DNA of 19,083 nt, taken from NCBI GenBank assembly GCA_030601965.1, contig JAUWAR010000010.1:1-19083 (forward strand). Direction: 5' to 3'. This document shows, piece by piece, positions 6,381 through 14,363 of this stretch; position 1 is the first letter of the stretch; each line of letters begins with the position of its first letter. The position numbers were made by a program, and so were the translations under genes. The DNA is from a bacterium. GTDB taxonomy: Bacteria; Hydrothermota; UBA3073; JACQXS01; JAUWAR01. Below the pieces are notes generated by a model. The model searched no databases. It saw only the letters and a program-made list of their open reading frames with translations, and was not told the origin of the DNA.

Positions 6381-7259
6381 ATGCTGAAAGGAATCTATAC
6401 ATTACTTATAACCCCATTTAATACTGATTTAAGTTTAGATGAGGCTGGTTTAAGAAAACTTGTAAAAAGGCAGGTTGATGCTGGAGTAGATGGGATTGCA
6501 CCTCTTGGAGTTACAGGAGAAAATTCTTTGCTTTCTGATAAAGAAATACAAAGAGTTCTGGAAATCATTCTTGAGGAGGCAAAAGACAGAACTAAAGTTA
6601 TCCCGGATACCTGCACAGATAGTTTATCCCGTACCCTTGAAAGAGTAAAAATATATACCCAATTAGGATGTGATTATATCTGTGTCTATGTTCCATTTCT
6701 TGTTCTTCCAAAGGAAGATGGGGTTATATCTTTTTATGAAAAAGTTGCTGATGAATCAAAAGTGCCTATTATAATCCATAATTCTCCTGGAAGGGTTGTA
6801 ATAAATCTTTCACCCAATGTGATAGCTAAATTGGCTCAGCATCCCAATATAGTGGGTATAAAAGATGGATATAAAGTAATGGACCATCTTGCTAAAGTTA
6901 TATATTTAACCAAAAATGAGGACTTTGGTGTATTTACAGGAAAGGATACTCTACTTTATCCCTTGTTATCTTTTGGTGGGAGTGGCAATTTTGCAGTTGC
7001 AGGTAATATTGTGCCAGAGGTTATGAAAGATATCTTTGAGTATTATTCAAACGGTGAGATTGATAAGGCTCAAGAACTTCACTATTCTTATTACAGTCTA
7101 TTTGAGGCATTAAGATTTGAAACAAACCCTATGTCTGCAAAAGCCGCATTAAATCTTATGGGACTTCCTGCTGGAGGGTTGAGACCACCCCTTACAGAAT
7201 TAAGTGAACCAAAAAAGAAGATTTTGAAGAAGATATTAGGGGAGAAAGGGTTGATATAA
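6381..7259 (+). CDS. DapA/NAL-superfamily class I lyase, probably not a true dihydrodipicolinate synthase
   Basis: 292 residues, the normal length for the family, starting at ATG 6381 behind AGGAGG. The (beta/alpha)8 lyase signatures are clear: PLGVTGENSLLS near residues 41-52, HNSPGRV at 133-139, and the Schiff-base lysine K161 in VGIKDG. By eye the numbering matches E. coli DapA without gaps up to K161. That shows V44 where DapA has Thr44, L107 where it has Tyr107, and H133 where it has Tyr133, so the proton-relay triad is replaced while R138 and K161 remain. A Schiff-base aldolase or lyase acting on a 2-oxoacid is likely (family knowledge), but the substrate is unknown. It sits between an aminotransferase and homoserine kinase. 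Confidence 0.85.
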   Translation: MLKGIYTLLITPFNTDLSLDEAGLRKLVKRQVDAGVDGIAPLGVTGENSLLSDKEIQRVLEIILEEAKDRTKVIPDTCTDSLSRTLERVKIYTQLGCDYICVYVPFLVLPKEDGVISFYEKVADESKVPIIIHNSPGRVVINLSPNVIAKLAQHPNIVGIKDGYKVMDHLAKVIYLTKNEDFGVFTGKDTLLYPLLSFGGSGNFAVAGNIVPEVMKDIFEYYSNGEIDKAQELHYSYYSLFEALRFETNPMSAKAALNLMGLPAGGLRPPLTELSEPKKKILKKILGEKGLI

Positions 7260-7265
7260 GAATAT

Positions 7266-7293
7266 ATGGCGAACACACAGGTTCGCCCCTACA
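7266..7293 (+). repeat. Single-hairpin repeat upstream of thrB, ending in CCTACA
   Basis: Stem GGCGAAC (7268-7274) and GTTCGCC (7281-7287) around ACACAG, then CCTACA (7288-7293). It begins TATGG like the 2794-2841 repeat and ends CCTACA, so it may be a half-size relative. It occupies most of the 41-base gap before thrB, which has no good Shine-Dalgarno. Confidence 0.65.
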
Positions 7294-7300
7294 TCAAACC

Positions 7301-8275
7301 ATGCAAACCAATAATATGAAAGAAATACTCCTCAGGGCACCCGCAACAATAGGTAATTTTGGACCTGGTTTTGACATCTTCTCATTGGCATTGGAAAAAC
7401 CTTATGATGAAATAAAAATAAACCTGTGGGAAAGGGCTTCTGCCCTTGATATATCGAGCCCGGAAGGGCTCTCCCACGAGAATATAAATATAAAGGTCTC
7501 CGGAAGGGATGAGGGGTTACCAGTATCAGTAAAAGATAATACAGCAGGAGTTGCAGCTGAAGAATTTTTTAAGAGAATAAATTCTCATATTGGAGTTGAT
7601 ATTGAGATTAAAAAACTGATGGCATCTGGTTCTGGATTGGGTTCTTCCGGGGCATCTGCGTGTGGAACTGTGTATGGTCTGAATAAACTTTTTGGTTCTA
7701 ATTTAAGTAATGATGAGATAATTGATATCGCAAGCAAGGGAGAACTTGCCTCTGGAAATGTTGCACATAGTGATAATGTGGCTGGGTGTCTACTTGGAGG
7801 ATTTGTGCTAATAAAAAATTTCAATCCACTGGAGGTAGTAAAAATAGAAATACCAGATATTCCAATAGTAATGTCTGTTATGAAAAAGAAAGAACGCACA
7901 ACAAGGGGACAAATTCCAAAAACTATGAGTCTGGATAAAGTGAAAGAACAGATGTCATATTGTGCCCAGTTGGTATATGCAATTATGAGTAAAGATCTAG
8001 AGCAGATTGGCAGGGCAATAAATGATGACTATATATCTGAACCTGTGAGAGCGAAGTCTATACCTAAATATAGAGAGATTAAAAAGAAGATATTAGATGC
8101 AGGGGCTTATGGTGTTAATATATCTGGTGGGGGTTCATCTGTATTTGCTATATGCAAAAAAGAAAATATAGATGATATTGCAGAGATAATGAAAAATGAG
8201 TTCCCTGCAAATGAGGTAATTATAACAAGAGCAAGTAATGAAGGTATTAGAGAAATTGCTCAGGAGGAAAGATAA
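7301..8275 (+). CDS. thrB: Homoserine kinase (GHMP family)
   Basis: 324 residues from ATG 7301; ATG 7316 (MKEILLRAPAT) is equally possible and neither has a clear ribosome binding site. It would phosphorylate homoserine with ATP in the threonine branch. GHMP motifs: APATIGNFGPGFD (motif 1, residues 13-25), SGSGLGSSGASACG (ATP loop), AHSDNVAGCLLGGFVL, and a C-terminal glycine motif ISGGGSSVFAI where family members usually have GAGP. Residues 42-59 are encoded by a complete palindromic element and add an extra segment after the second strand. The stop codon overlaps the start of homoserine dehydrogenase, so translation is probably coupled. No threonine synthase gene is in the window. Confidence 0.85.
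   Translation: MQTNNMKEILLRAPATIGNFGPGFDIFSLALEKPYDEIKINLWERASALDISSPEGLSHENINIKVSGRDEGLPVSVKDNTAGVAAEEFFKRINSHIGVDIEIKKLMASGSGLGSSGASACGTVYGLNKLFGSNLSNDEIIDIASKGELASGNVAHSDNVAGCLLGGFVLIKNFNPLEVVKIEIPDIPIVMSVMKKKERTTRGQIPKTMSLDKVKEQMSYCAQLVYAIMSKDLEQIGRAINDDYISEPVRAKSIPKYREIKKKILDAGAYGVNISGGGSSVFAICKKENIDDIAEIMKNEFPANEVIITRASNEGIREIAQEER
7426..7477 (+). repeat. Complete palindromic element inserted in frame in thrB
   Basis: Outer arms GTGGGA (7426-7431) and TCCCAC (7472-7477) enclose two 16-base hairpins, AAGGGC-TTCT-GCCCTT (7432-7447) and GAGCCC-GGAA-GGGCTC (7456-7471), separated by GATATATC (7448-7455). Loop sequences, hairpin sizes and the GATA...TATC centre are the same as in the 904-963 element, while the stem bases differ by compensating changes. 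It is translated as roughly LWERASALDISSPEGLSH. Confidence 0.85.
8262..8274 (+). promoter_or_regulatory. Shine-Dalgarno AGGAGG followed by an ATA start codon
   Basis: AGGAGG at 8262-8267, four bases (AAAG), then ATA 8272-8274. This overlaps the thrB stop TAA (8273-8275). The homoserine dehydrogenase frame is open from 8251, but its only ATG, GTG or TTG before the conserved domain is GTG 8308, which lies inside the nucleotide-binding loop. Confidence 0.6.
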
Positions 8276-9303
8276 AATATAATCTTGCATTTATTGGATT
8301 CGGTGTTGTGGGACAGGGATTTGCTGAAATCCTGCATAAGCAGAAAGATAGTCTTAAAAAGCAATATGGTCTTGATTTTGAGGTAGTGGCTATTTCCGAC
8401 CCTGTAAAAGGTTCAGTTTATGAAGAGGATGGGTTGAAACTTGAGAAGATTCTATCTTTAGTTAAAGAAACAGGCAAAATTGATGGTTATGCAGGAGGCA
8501 CAAAGGGCTTGGATAGCATAAAGACAATTATCTCCACTAATGCGAATGTAATTCTTGAAGTCAGTCCCACTGATATTAAGACAGGCGAACCAGCCATTAC
8601 ACATATAACAACTGCCTTTAATAATAAAAAGCATGTAATCACAACAAATAAGGGACCCGTTGCCCTTGCATATAAGGAATTATCTGATTTGGCGAACAAG
8701 AACAATGTATTTTTCAAATTTGAGGGCACGGTTTTAGCAGGAACACCTGCTTTAAATTTGGGCTTGGAGGCACTTGCCGGTGTTGGGATAAAAGAGATAA
8801 AAGGCATATTAAATGGCACAACTAATTATATTTTAACAGAGATGGAACAAGGCAGGACTTATGAGGAGGTTTTAAAAGAGGCACAAAGACTTGGTTATGC
8901 TGAAGCAAAGCCTGATGCAGATGTAGAGGGTTGGGATGCTTTGGCAAAAGTTGTGATACTTGCCAATGTAGTGATGGGTGGAGATTTAAAAGTTGAGGAT
9001 ATTGAAAGAGAGGGAATTACTAAAATTGGTCTTTCTGATATTGAATCTGCAAAATCTGAGAACAAGAGATATAAGTTAATTGGCAAGGTATGGAGAGAGG
9101 GTTCTCAAATCAAAGGTAGTGTAGGACCTGAGAAATTAGACATACAGGATTCTTTGGCACAGGTAAACGGAGCAACAAATGCCTTAACTTTTATGACTAA
9201 TAATTTAGGTGAGGTAACGATAATTGGTCCGGGGGCAGGGAAAAAAGAGACAGGATTTGCACTTTTAACGGATTTGCTTAGTATTTGTCGGAGGAAGGAA
9301 TGA
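8272..9303 (+). CDS. hom: Homoserine dehydrogenase, short form without ACT domain, likely AUA start
   Basis: 343 residues if begun at ATA 8272. It would reduce aspartate semialdehyde to homoserine with NAD(P)H, feeding ThrB. The predicted N-terminus KYNLAFIGFGVVGQGFAEIL is a textbook Rossmann dinucleotide-binding start. Further motifs are TTNKGPVALAYKEL (conserved lysine region), GILNGTTNYILTEM and PDADVEGWDALAK, all characteristic of homoserine dehydrogenase. Starting at GTG 8308 would remove the first strand and the glycines of GFGVVG, which is not credible. The gene overlaps the thrB stop by four bases. The protein ends about where the regulatory ACT domain would begin in longer homologues. 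The lipoprotein gene follows after 39 bases. Confidence 0.85.
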   Translation: MKYNLAFIGFGVVGQGFAEILHKQKDSLKKQYGLDFEVVAISDPVKGSVYEEDGLKLEKILSLVKETGKIDGYAGGTKGLDSIKTIISTNANVILEVSPTDIKTGEPAITHITTAFNNKKHVITTNKGPVALAYKELSDLANKNNVFFKFEGTVLAGTPALNLGLEALAGVGIKEIKGILNGTTNYILTEMEQGRTYEEVLKEAQRLGYAEAKPDADVEGWDALAKVVILANVVMGGDLKVEDIEREGITKIGLSDIESAKSENKRYKLIGKVWREGSQIKGSVGPEKLDIQDSLAQVNGATNALTFMTNNLGEVTIIGPGAGKKETGFALLTDLLSICRRKE

Positions 9304-9342
9304 TACTTTGTTTTTTTAGAAGACAAAATGCGGGAGGTTAAA

Positions 9343-10356
9343 ATGTTAAAGAAAAAAGTATTGTTTGTTTTGATAATGGGAATGGTTTTTGCTGGCTGTG
9401 CTACAACTACTCGTAAAGTGCAGAAAAGCAAGCCGAGCTTTAGACCACAGGAACCAGTATGGCTAAAAAAGACCATTATACCTGAAGAAAAATTCATATA
9501 TTCAGTAGGGCATTCCCAACCTAAAAAAACTGAAAAGGAAGCAAGAGATGAAGCACTTGCTAACGCTACCAAAGGATTTGTGAGATATTGTAAAGTGGAT
9601 GTTCAGTCATTTGATAGGAGCATTGAGGTTTATTCAAAGAAACAGGGTAAGGAGTTTTCTTCATCTGACTTTGAGGCACAGAGTCTCATTCGTGCAAGGG
9701 CGTTTGTAACAAGAGCGATACCGGAGGATTGGTATATTCAGGAGAAGAAGAGAAAATGCATCGCATCTGTCCTGCTAAAAGTTCCAAAAGAGGAATTTGA
9801 TAGGATTGTCAATGAAAAAAATATCAAACTTTCCCTGGATGTCCTGTTTTATTATGAGGATGAAAACGGAAAGATGCAAATCCTAACTGAGGGAGATGTG
9901 CTTAAATCAGGAGATGGTTATGCTATTTATGTAAAACCGAGTGATGGTTGTTATCTCTATATGTATCAAGTTGATGCTCTGGGAAAATCATATAGATTGT
10001 TTCCGAATTCCGACTTCAATACAGGGACTAATCCCCTTCCACCGGCAAACGACTGTTGGATTCCCAATATAAAACAATTATTTGAACTTGATGAAATAAC
10101 AGGTAAAGAATACTTTTATATTTTCGCTTCGCCTGATAGGATAAATGAATTTGAAGGTGAGAATGCATTAAATCTTACAAAGAAAGATATTGACAGTGTT
10201 ATAGAGATAAAGAAGATGGGTGTTGCAGGTGTAAGACAGAAAAGGGATACAGAAAAAGTAGTTCCACCAAAACAAACCCAGCAAGTAGCAGAAGTAAAGA
10301 GGAAGCTTCAAGCAGAAGGCGCATTTGTTTATGAGACCTGGTTCTGGCATAAATAA
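9343..10356 (+). CDS. Lipoprotein with LPP20-like and DUF4384-like regions, partner of the TPR-CHAT gene
   Basis: 337 residues from ATG 9343, behind GGGAGG at 9332-9337; an in-frame ATG at 9328 places that site inside the gene. The N-terminus is a lipoprotein signal (MLKKKVLFVLIMGMVFAGC) with the lipidated Cys at residue 19 and Ala after it, suggesting outer-membrane sorting if Gram-negative. Residues about 35-150 resemble LPP20-type lipoproteins (EARDEALANATKGFVRYCKV). Residues about 165-275 look like DUF4384: GDGYAIYVKPSDGCYLYMYQ, then LFPNSDF and YFYIFASPD. A basic linker follows with KKMGVAGVRQKR (residues 290-301), whose first eight residues recur in the CHAT protein downstream. The role is unknown; anchoring, regulation or being a substrate of the CHAT protein are possibilities (inference). 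Confidence 0.75.
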   Translation: MLKKKVLFVLIMGMVFAGCATTTRKVQKSKPSFRPQEPVWLKKTIIPEEKFIYSVGHSQPKKTEKEARDEALANATKGFVRYCKVDVQSFDRSIEVYSKKQGKEFSSSDFEAQSLIRARAFVTRAIPEDWYIQEKKRKCIASVLLKVPKEEFDRIVNEKNIKLSLDVLFYYEDENGKMQILTEGDVLKSGDGYAIYVKPSDGCYLYMYQVDALGKSYRLFPNSDFNTGTNPLPPANDCWIPNIKQLFELDEITGKEYFYIFASPDRINEFEGENALNLTKKDIDSVIEIKKMGVAGVRQKRDTEKVVPPKQTQQVAEVKRKLQAEGAFVYETWFWHK

Positions 10357-10427
10357 AATGGGAATAAGCACACTCTTGCCGAAACCATTATTGTGGTTGG
10401 CGTGTTGTGCGTTAAAGGAGGTGTAAG

Positions 10428-13400
10428 ATGAAAAAGGTAATTTTTGGTTTTCTTGTGCTATCTGTATTTTTCTCTGGAGCCTTGGTTTATGGTCAATCAG
10501 TTGAAAGAATGAAGGCTCTTTTGAATGAAGGTTTTGAGTTTTACGAGCAACAGGACTTCCATAGGGCTGCCGAGAAGTGGGAAACAGCAATCGGAATTGC
10601 CAGGGATATTGGGCATAAAAAAGGTGAGGGAATTGCACTTGCACTCCTTGGTAATGTTTACACGGATATTGGTGACCACCCAAAGGCAATCTCTTATTAT
10701 GAACAGGCATTGAAAATTAATAAAGAACTTGGAAACAAAGAAGAAATTGGGAATAACCTTACAGACCTCGGGAATATCTATTTTGATCTTGGTAGCTATC
10801 AGAAGGCAATATCGTACCTTGAAGAAGCGTTGAAAATTTATAGAGAAATCGGAGATAAAGGAGAAATTGGGTATAACCTTACAGGCCTCGGGAATATCTA
10901 TTTGGATATTGGCGATTATCAGAAGGCAATCTCTTATTGTGAACAGGCACTGAAAATTTATAGAGAAATTGGAAACAAAGAAGGAATTAGTGCCAACCTT
11001 ACAGGCCTCGGGAATATTTATCGGAATCTTAATAACTATCAAAAGGCAATCTCTTATTATGAACAGGCATTGGAAATCTTCAGGAAGGTTGGATTTAAAA
11101 AAGGGATTGGAGATAACCTTACAAACCTCGGTGGTATCTATGAGAAGCTTCTTGACTATCCGAAAGCAATATCTTATTATGAACAGGCACTAAAAATTCA
11201 AAGAGAAATTAGAGACAAAGAAAAAACTGGGTTTAGCCTTACAAAGCTTGGAGATATTCATAATAACCTCGGTGACCATCAGAAGGCAATATCGTATTAT
11301 GAAGAAGCTTTGAAAATTAGAAGAGAAATTGGAGATAAAGAAGGAATTGGGGATAACTTTAACAACCTCGGGGTTGTCTATGGTGATATTGGGGAATATC
11401 AAAAGGCAATTTCATATTATGAACAGGCATTGAAAACTTTTAGAGAACTTGGAGACAAAGAAGGAATTGGGGATAACCTTAACAATCTCGGGGTTATCTA
11501 TGATAACCTTGGTGACTATCCGAAGGCAATATCTTATCATGAACAGGTTTTGAAAATTAGTAGAGAAATTGGAGACAAAAAAGGAATTGGGTTTAGCCTT
11601 AGTAACCTTGGACTTGTCTATAAGAATCTTGGTGACTATCAGAAGGCAATATCTTATCATGAACAGTCATTGAAAACTTTTAGAGAAATTGGAGACAAAA
11701 AAGGAATTGGAGCAAATTTTACAAACCTTGGTGGTGTCTATGAGAGGCTTCTTGACTATCCGAAGGCAATCTCATATTTCGAACAGGCTTTGAAAATTAA
11801 AAGAGAAACAGGAGACAAAAAAGGAATTGGGAGAAACATTGGGAACCTTGGAGTTGTCTATGGGAAACTCGGCGACTATCCGAAGGCAATCTCTTATTAT
11901 GAACAGGCACTGAAAATTGATAGAGAAATTGGAAACAAAAAAGGAATTGGAGCAGACCTTGCCAACATTGGAGTTATTTATACAAGACTTGGTGATTATC
12001 AGAAGGCAATCTCTTATTATGAACAGGCATTGGAAATTAAAAGAGAACTCAGAGACAAAGAAGGAATTGGATATAGCCTTAACAACCTCGGGGTTGTCTA
12101 TGATAATCTTGGCAACTATCAGAAGGCAATGTCATGTTTGGAAGGAGCACTGAAAATTAAAAGAGAAATCGGAGTACCAACAAAGGAGACAGAAGCAAAC
12201 ATTGCTGATATTTATCTTGAGATGGGCGAAATTGACAAAGCAGAAAAGAAATATTTACGGCTTGGTGACCAGATAAGATTGGGGCGTCTAAATCTTGTAA
12301 AGAAGAATTACAGTAAAGCAATTAAATACTTTGATAAGGTCCTTAAAAAAGACCTCGAAAGCCGGAATGCTGAATTTCTTTTTGCTGATTATTGTGGTCT
12401 TGGAGAGGGATATTCTGGTTTAAAAAATTATCAAAAAGCAAAAGAAAATTATGAGAAAGCAATAGTATTAACTGAGGAGCAAAGAGAAGGACTCGGGGAA
12501 GGAGAAAAATCAAAATTCTTTGCGGCTAAAACACACGGTTTTTATCGCACCCAGCCGTATGAAGGGATGGTTGGAACACTTGTTAATTTGAAGAGTTCAT
12601 CTCAGGCATTTCTCTATTCAGAAAATCTTAAGGCAAGAGTTCTTGCCGAGGCAATTGCAAAAGGGCATTCATCAGTAGTTAAGACACTGCCTTCTGATTT
12701 AGCAAAAGAAGAAGAAAATTATATAATAAAAATCCGTGGCTTAAGGAAAGAAATGGAAGCACTTTATGGAAACAAGGCAATGGACACATATTATGGGAAA
12801 GAAAAGGAACTTAAAAAGGTAAAAGCAGAGCAAGGGAGATTTATTACAAAACTCAGGAGATTATATCCTGAATATGCCTCAATCAACTATCCCCAGCCAA
12901 TAAAGCCATTAGAAGTTGCTCTAAAGAAGAATGAAGTGTTAATAGAATTTGAAGTAACGGATGATGTGACCTATGTTTTTATGCTAAAAGATGGAAAAAT
13001 TAAGACAAGAGAAGTTCCAATCTCGAGGAAAGAGCTTCAGGAACTTGTATTAAAATATCGGAACTATTTTGAAGGGATAACGAATTTAAAAGACCTCCTC
13101 AGTTATAAGCCAGAAGTAGGAAAGAAACTTTATTCACTTCTGTTTGGTGATATGTTGGATGCTCTACAGGAAAGGGAGATTCATGAATCTCCCCCACATC
13201 TCATTATTGTTCCTGATGAAATTTTGGGTGTTCTTCCCTTTGAGGCATTAGTTACTGCACTCCCAGAAAAAGAGAAAATAGGAGAAGGGAAATATGGTCC
13301 ATTCCCACTCGGTGTAAAATATCTTGGTGATAAATACTTAATCAGTTATGCCCAGTCAGCGACTTCTCTTACATTATTGAGGTCACTTAAAAAAGGAGAA

Positions 13401-14168
13401 TATTTAGAGCAGATGGCATTTGCAGTTTGTGACCCAATATTTTCAGTAAATGACCGAAGGGTTAGTCAAATGGCAAAAGCAGAGATGAGCGAACAGAGTA
13501 TCAAGACAATGGGAGCGATTAAAGACTGGAAGAAGATGGGAGTTGCTGGAGTAGGGGAAAAAGGAGAGAGGAAAAGAGAGAAAAGAATAGAGGAAGAAAT
13601 ATTTCCTCGTTTGGAGAAGACACAAGAGATTGCTAAAGGGATAAGGGAATTATTTGGTAAGAACACTACTATACTGATAGGAGAAAAAGCAAAAGAGGAA
13701 GATATAGTAGGATTAGACTTCTCCAAATATAAGTATATCACCTTTGCTACGCATGGAATACTTGATAATACAGTGCCATGGATAAGAGAGCCAGCATTGG
13801 TCTTAACGCAGGTGGGAAATAGAGAGAAATATGATGGATTTCTTACGATGAGTGAAGTTATGGGATTAAAAATGAATGCAGAGATTGTTGCCTTAACTGC
13901 TTGTGAAACAGGAGTGGGAAAGAATGTCAGTGGTGAAGGAGTAATGGGAATGGGAAGGGCTTTTCAATTTGCTGGTTGTGGTAATGTCTTGATGAGTTTA
14001 TGGTCAGTAGCTGAGGATGCAACTGTTTCTTTATCCAATGCATTCTTCAAAAACCTGAAGGAAGGTAAAGAATCAAAAGAGGCGATACGACTCGCAAGAA
14101 GTGAAATAAGAAAAAATGGCTACGAGCATCCATTTTACTGGTCAGCATTTATTTTAGTTGGTAGATAA
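10428..14168 (+). CDS. Secreted TPR-CHAT protein (caspase-like domain with long TPR array)
   Basis: 1246 residues from ATG 10428, with AAAGGAGGTG just upstream. The first 24 residues form a Sec signal peptide (MKKVIFGFLVLSVFFSGALV, then YGQS), so the protein acts outside the cytoplasm. Residues about 45-585 are TPR repeats of 40 residues each (GDYQKAISYYEQALKI type), followed by less regular TPRs to about 700 and a helical linker. The C-terminal region, from about 840, is a CHAT domain: LIEFEVTDDVTYVFMLKDGK, ATHGILDN with the presumed catalytic His1109, and TACETGVG with Cys1159, then GRAFQFAGCGNVLMSLWSV. CHAT domains are clan CD peptidases related to caspases and separase. A basic insert at 1035-1060 contains KKMGVAGV, shared with the upstream lipoprotein, which starts this two-gene unit. 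The substrate is unknown. Confidence 0.88.
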   Translation: MKKVIFGFLVLSVFFSGALVYGQSVERMKALLNEGFEFYEQQDFHRAAEKWETAIGIARDIGHKKGEGIALALLGNVYTDIGDHPKAISYYEQALKINKELGNKEEIGNNLTDLGNIYFDLGSYQKAISYLEEALKIYREIGDKGEIGYNLTGLGNIYLDIGDYQKAISYCEQALKIYREIGNKEGISANLTGLGNIYRNLNNYQKAISYYEQALEIFRKVGFKKGIGDNLTNLGGIYEKLLDYPKAISYYEQALKIQREIRDKEKTGFSLTKLGDIHNNLGDHQKAISYYEEALKIRREIGDKEGIGDNFNNLGVVYGDIGEYQKAISYYEQALKTFRELGDKEGIGDNLNNLGVIYDNLGDYPKAISYHEQVLKISREIGDKKGIGFSLSNLGLVYKNLGDYQKAISYHEQSLKTFREIGDKKGIGANFTNLGGVYERLLDYPKAISYFEQALKIKRETGDKKGIGRNIGNLGVVYGKLGDYPKAISYYEQALKIDREIGNKKGIGADLANIGVIYTRLGDYQKAISYYEQALEIKRELRDKEGIGYSLNNLGVVYDNLGNYQKAMSCLEGALKIKREIGVPTKETEANIADIYLEMGEIDKAEKKYLRLGDQIRLGRLNLVKKNYSKAIKYFDKVLKKDLESRNAEFLFADYCGLGEGYSGLKNYQKAKENYEKAIVLTEEQREGLGEGEKSKFFAAKTHGFYRTQPYEGMVGTLVNLKSSSQAFLYSENLKARVLAEAIAKGHSSVVKTLPSDLAKEEENYIIKIRGLRKEMEALYGNKAMDTYYGKEKELKKVKAEQGRFITKLRRLYPEYASINYPQPIKPLEVALKKNEVLIEFEVTDDVTYVFMLKDGKIKTREVPISRKELQELVLKYRNYFEGITNLKDLLSYKPEVGKKLYSLLFGDMLDALQEREIHESPPHLIIVPDEILGVLPFEALVTALPEKEKIGEGKYGPFPLGVKYLGDKYLISYAQSATSLTLLRSLKKGEYLEQMAFAVCDPIFSVNDRRVSQMAKAEMSEQSIKTMGAIKDWKKMGVAGVGEKGERKREKRIEEEIFPRLEKTQEIAKGIRELFGKNTTILIGEKAKEEDIVGLDFSKYKYITFATHGILDNTVPWIREPALVLTQVGNREKYDGFLTMSEVMGLKMNAEIVALTACETGVGKNVSGEGVMGMGRAFQFAGCGNVLMSLWSVAEDATVSLSNAFFKNLKEGKESKEAIRLARSEIRKNGYEHPFYWSAFILVGR
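10561..12180 (+). repeat. Tandem 120-bp TPR-coding repeats
   Basis: The sequence around AAGGCAATCTCTTATTATGA recurs at 10684, 10804, 10924, 11044 and so on to 12124, always exactly 120 bases apart. A diverged first unit starts near 10564. No insertion or deletion shifts the phase across 13 units. Conservation at the DNA level is high, including silent positions, which suggests expansion by recent duplication or gene conversion. Unit number may differ between strains or be misassembled. Confidence 0.95.
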
Positions 14169-14246
14169 TGGCAAAGAGAGATTATAGGAGGAAGATATTA
14201 GGGTATTTGTGGGAGTAGAATAGATGAAGAAAAGGTTTAAAGTCAG

Positions 14247-14321
14247 TGATAACTGAAATGCTTCGGATTATTTTCAATTTTGGAGAGATAAATGAATTTG
14301 TTCGGATATACCAAGTTATCA
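14247..14321 (+). repeat. attC-like site upstream of the membrane nuclease gene
   Basis: TGATAAC at 14247-14253 and its reverse complement GTTATCA at 14315-14321 bound 75 bases, a typical attC span. The bases TTCGGATATACC (14301-14312) just before GTTATCA also stand just before GTTAGGC of the other cassette (2006-2017). I do not see a convincing inner stem. The rest of the gap 14169-14363 holds no gene, only the ribosome binding site AAGGGA near 14351. Confidence 0.35.
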
Positions 14322-14363
14322 GAAATCGACTCTTATTTGATATTTTAATAAAGGGAACAAAAA

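Noticed and set aside
5129..7259. Aminotransferase plus DapA-like gene as a DapL/DapA lysine pathway
   Set aside because: The DapA-like protein lacks the DHDPS proton-relay residues and the aminotransferase does not show the N-terminus I associate with DapL.
10497..12153. Long open frames in other frames and on the opposite strand across the TPR array
   Set aside because: They arise because the 120-bp repeat has no stop in those frames; they lack ribosome binding sites and their products are repetitive shadows.
10561..12180. The 120-bp tandem repeats as a CRISPR array
   Set aside because: The units are contiguous coding sequence with no spacers and translate into TPR motifs; no cas1/cas2 is nearby.
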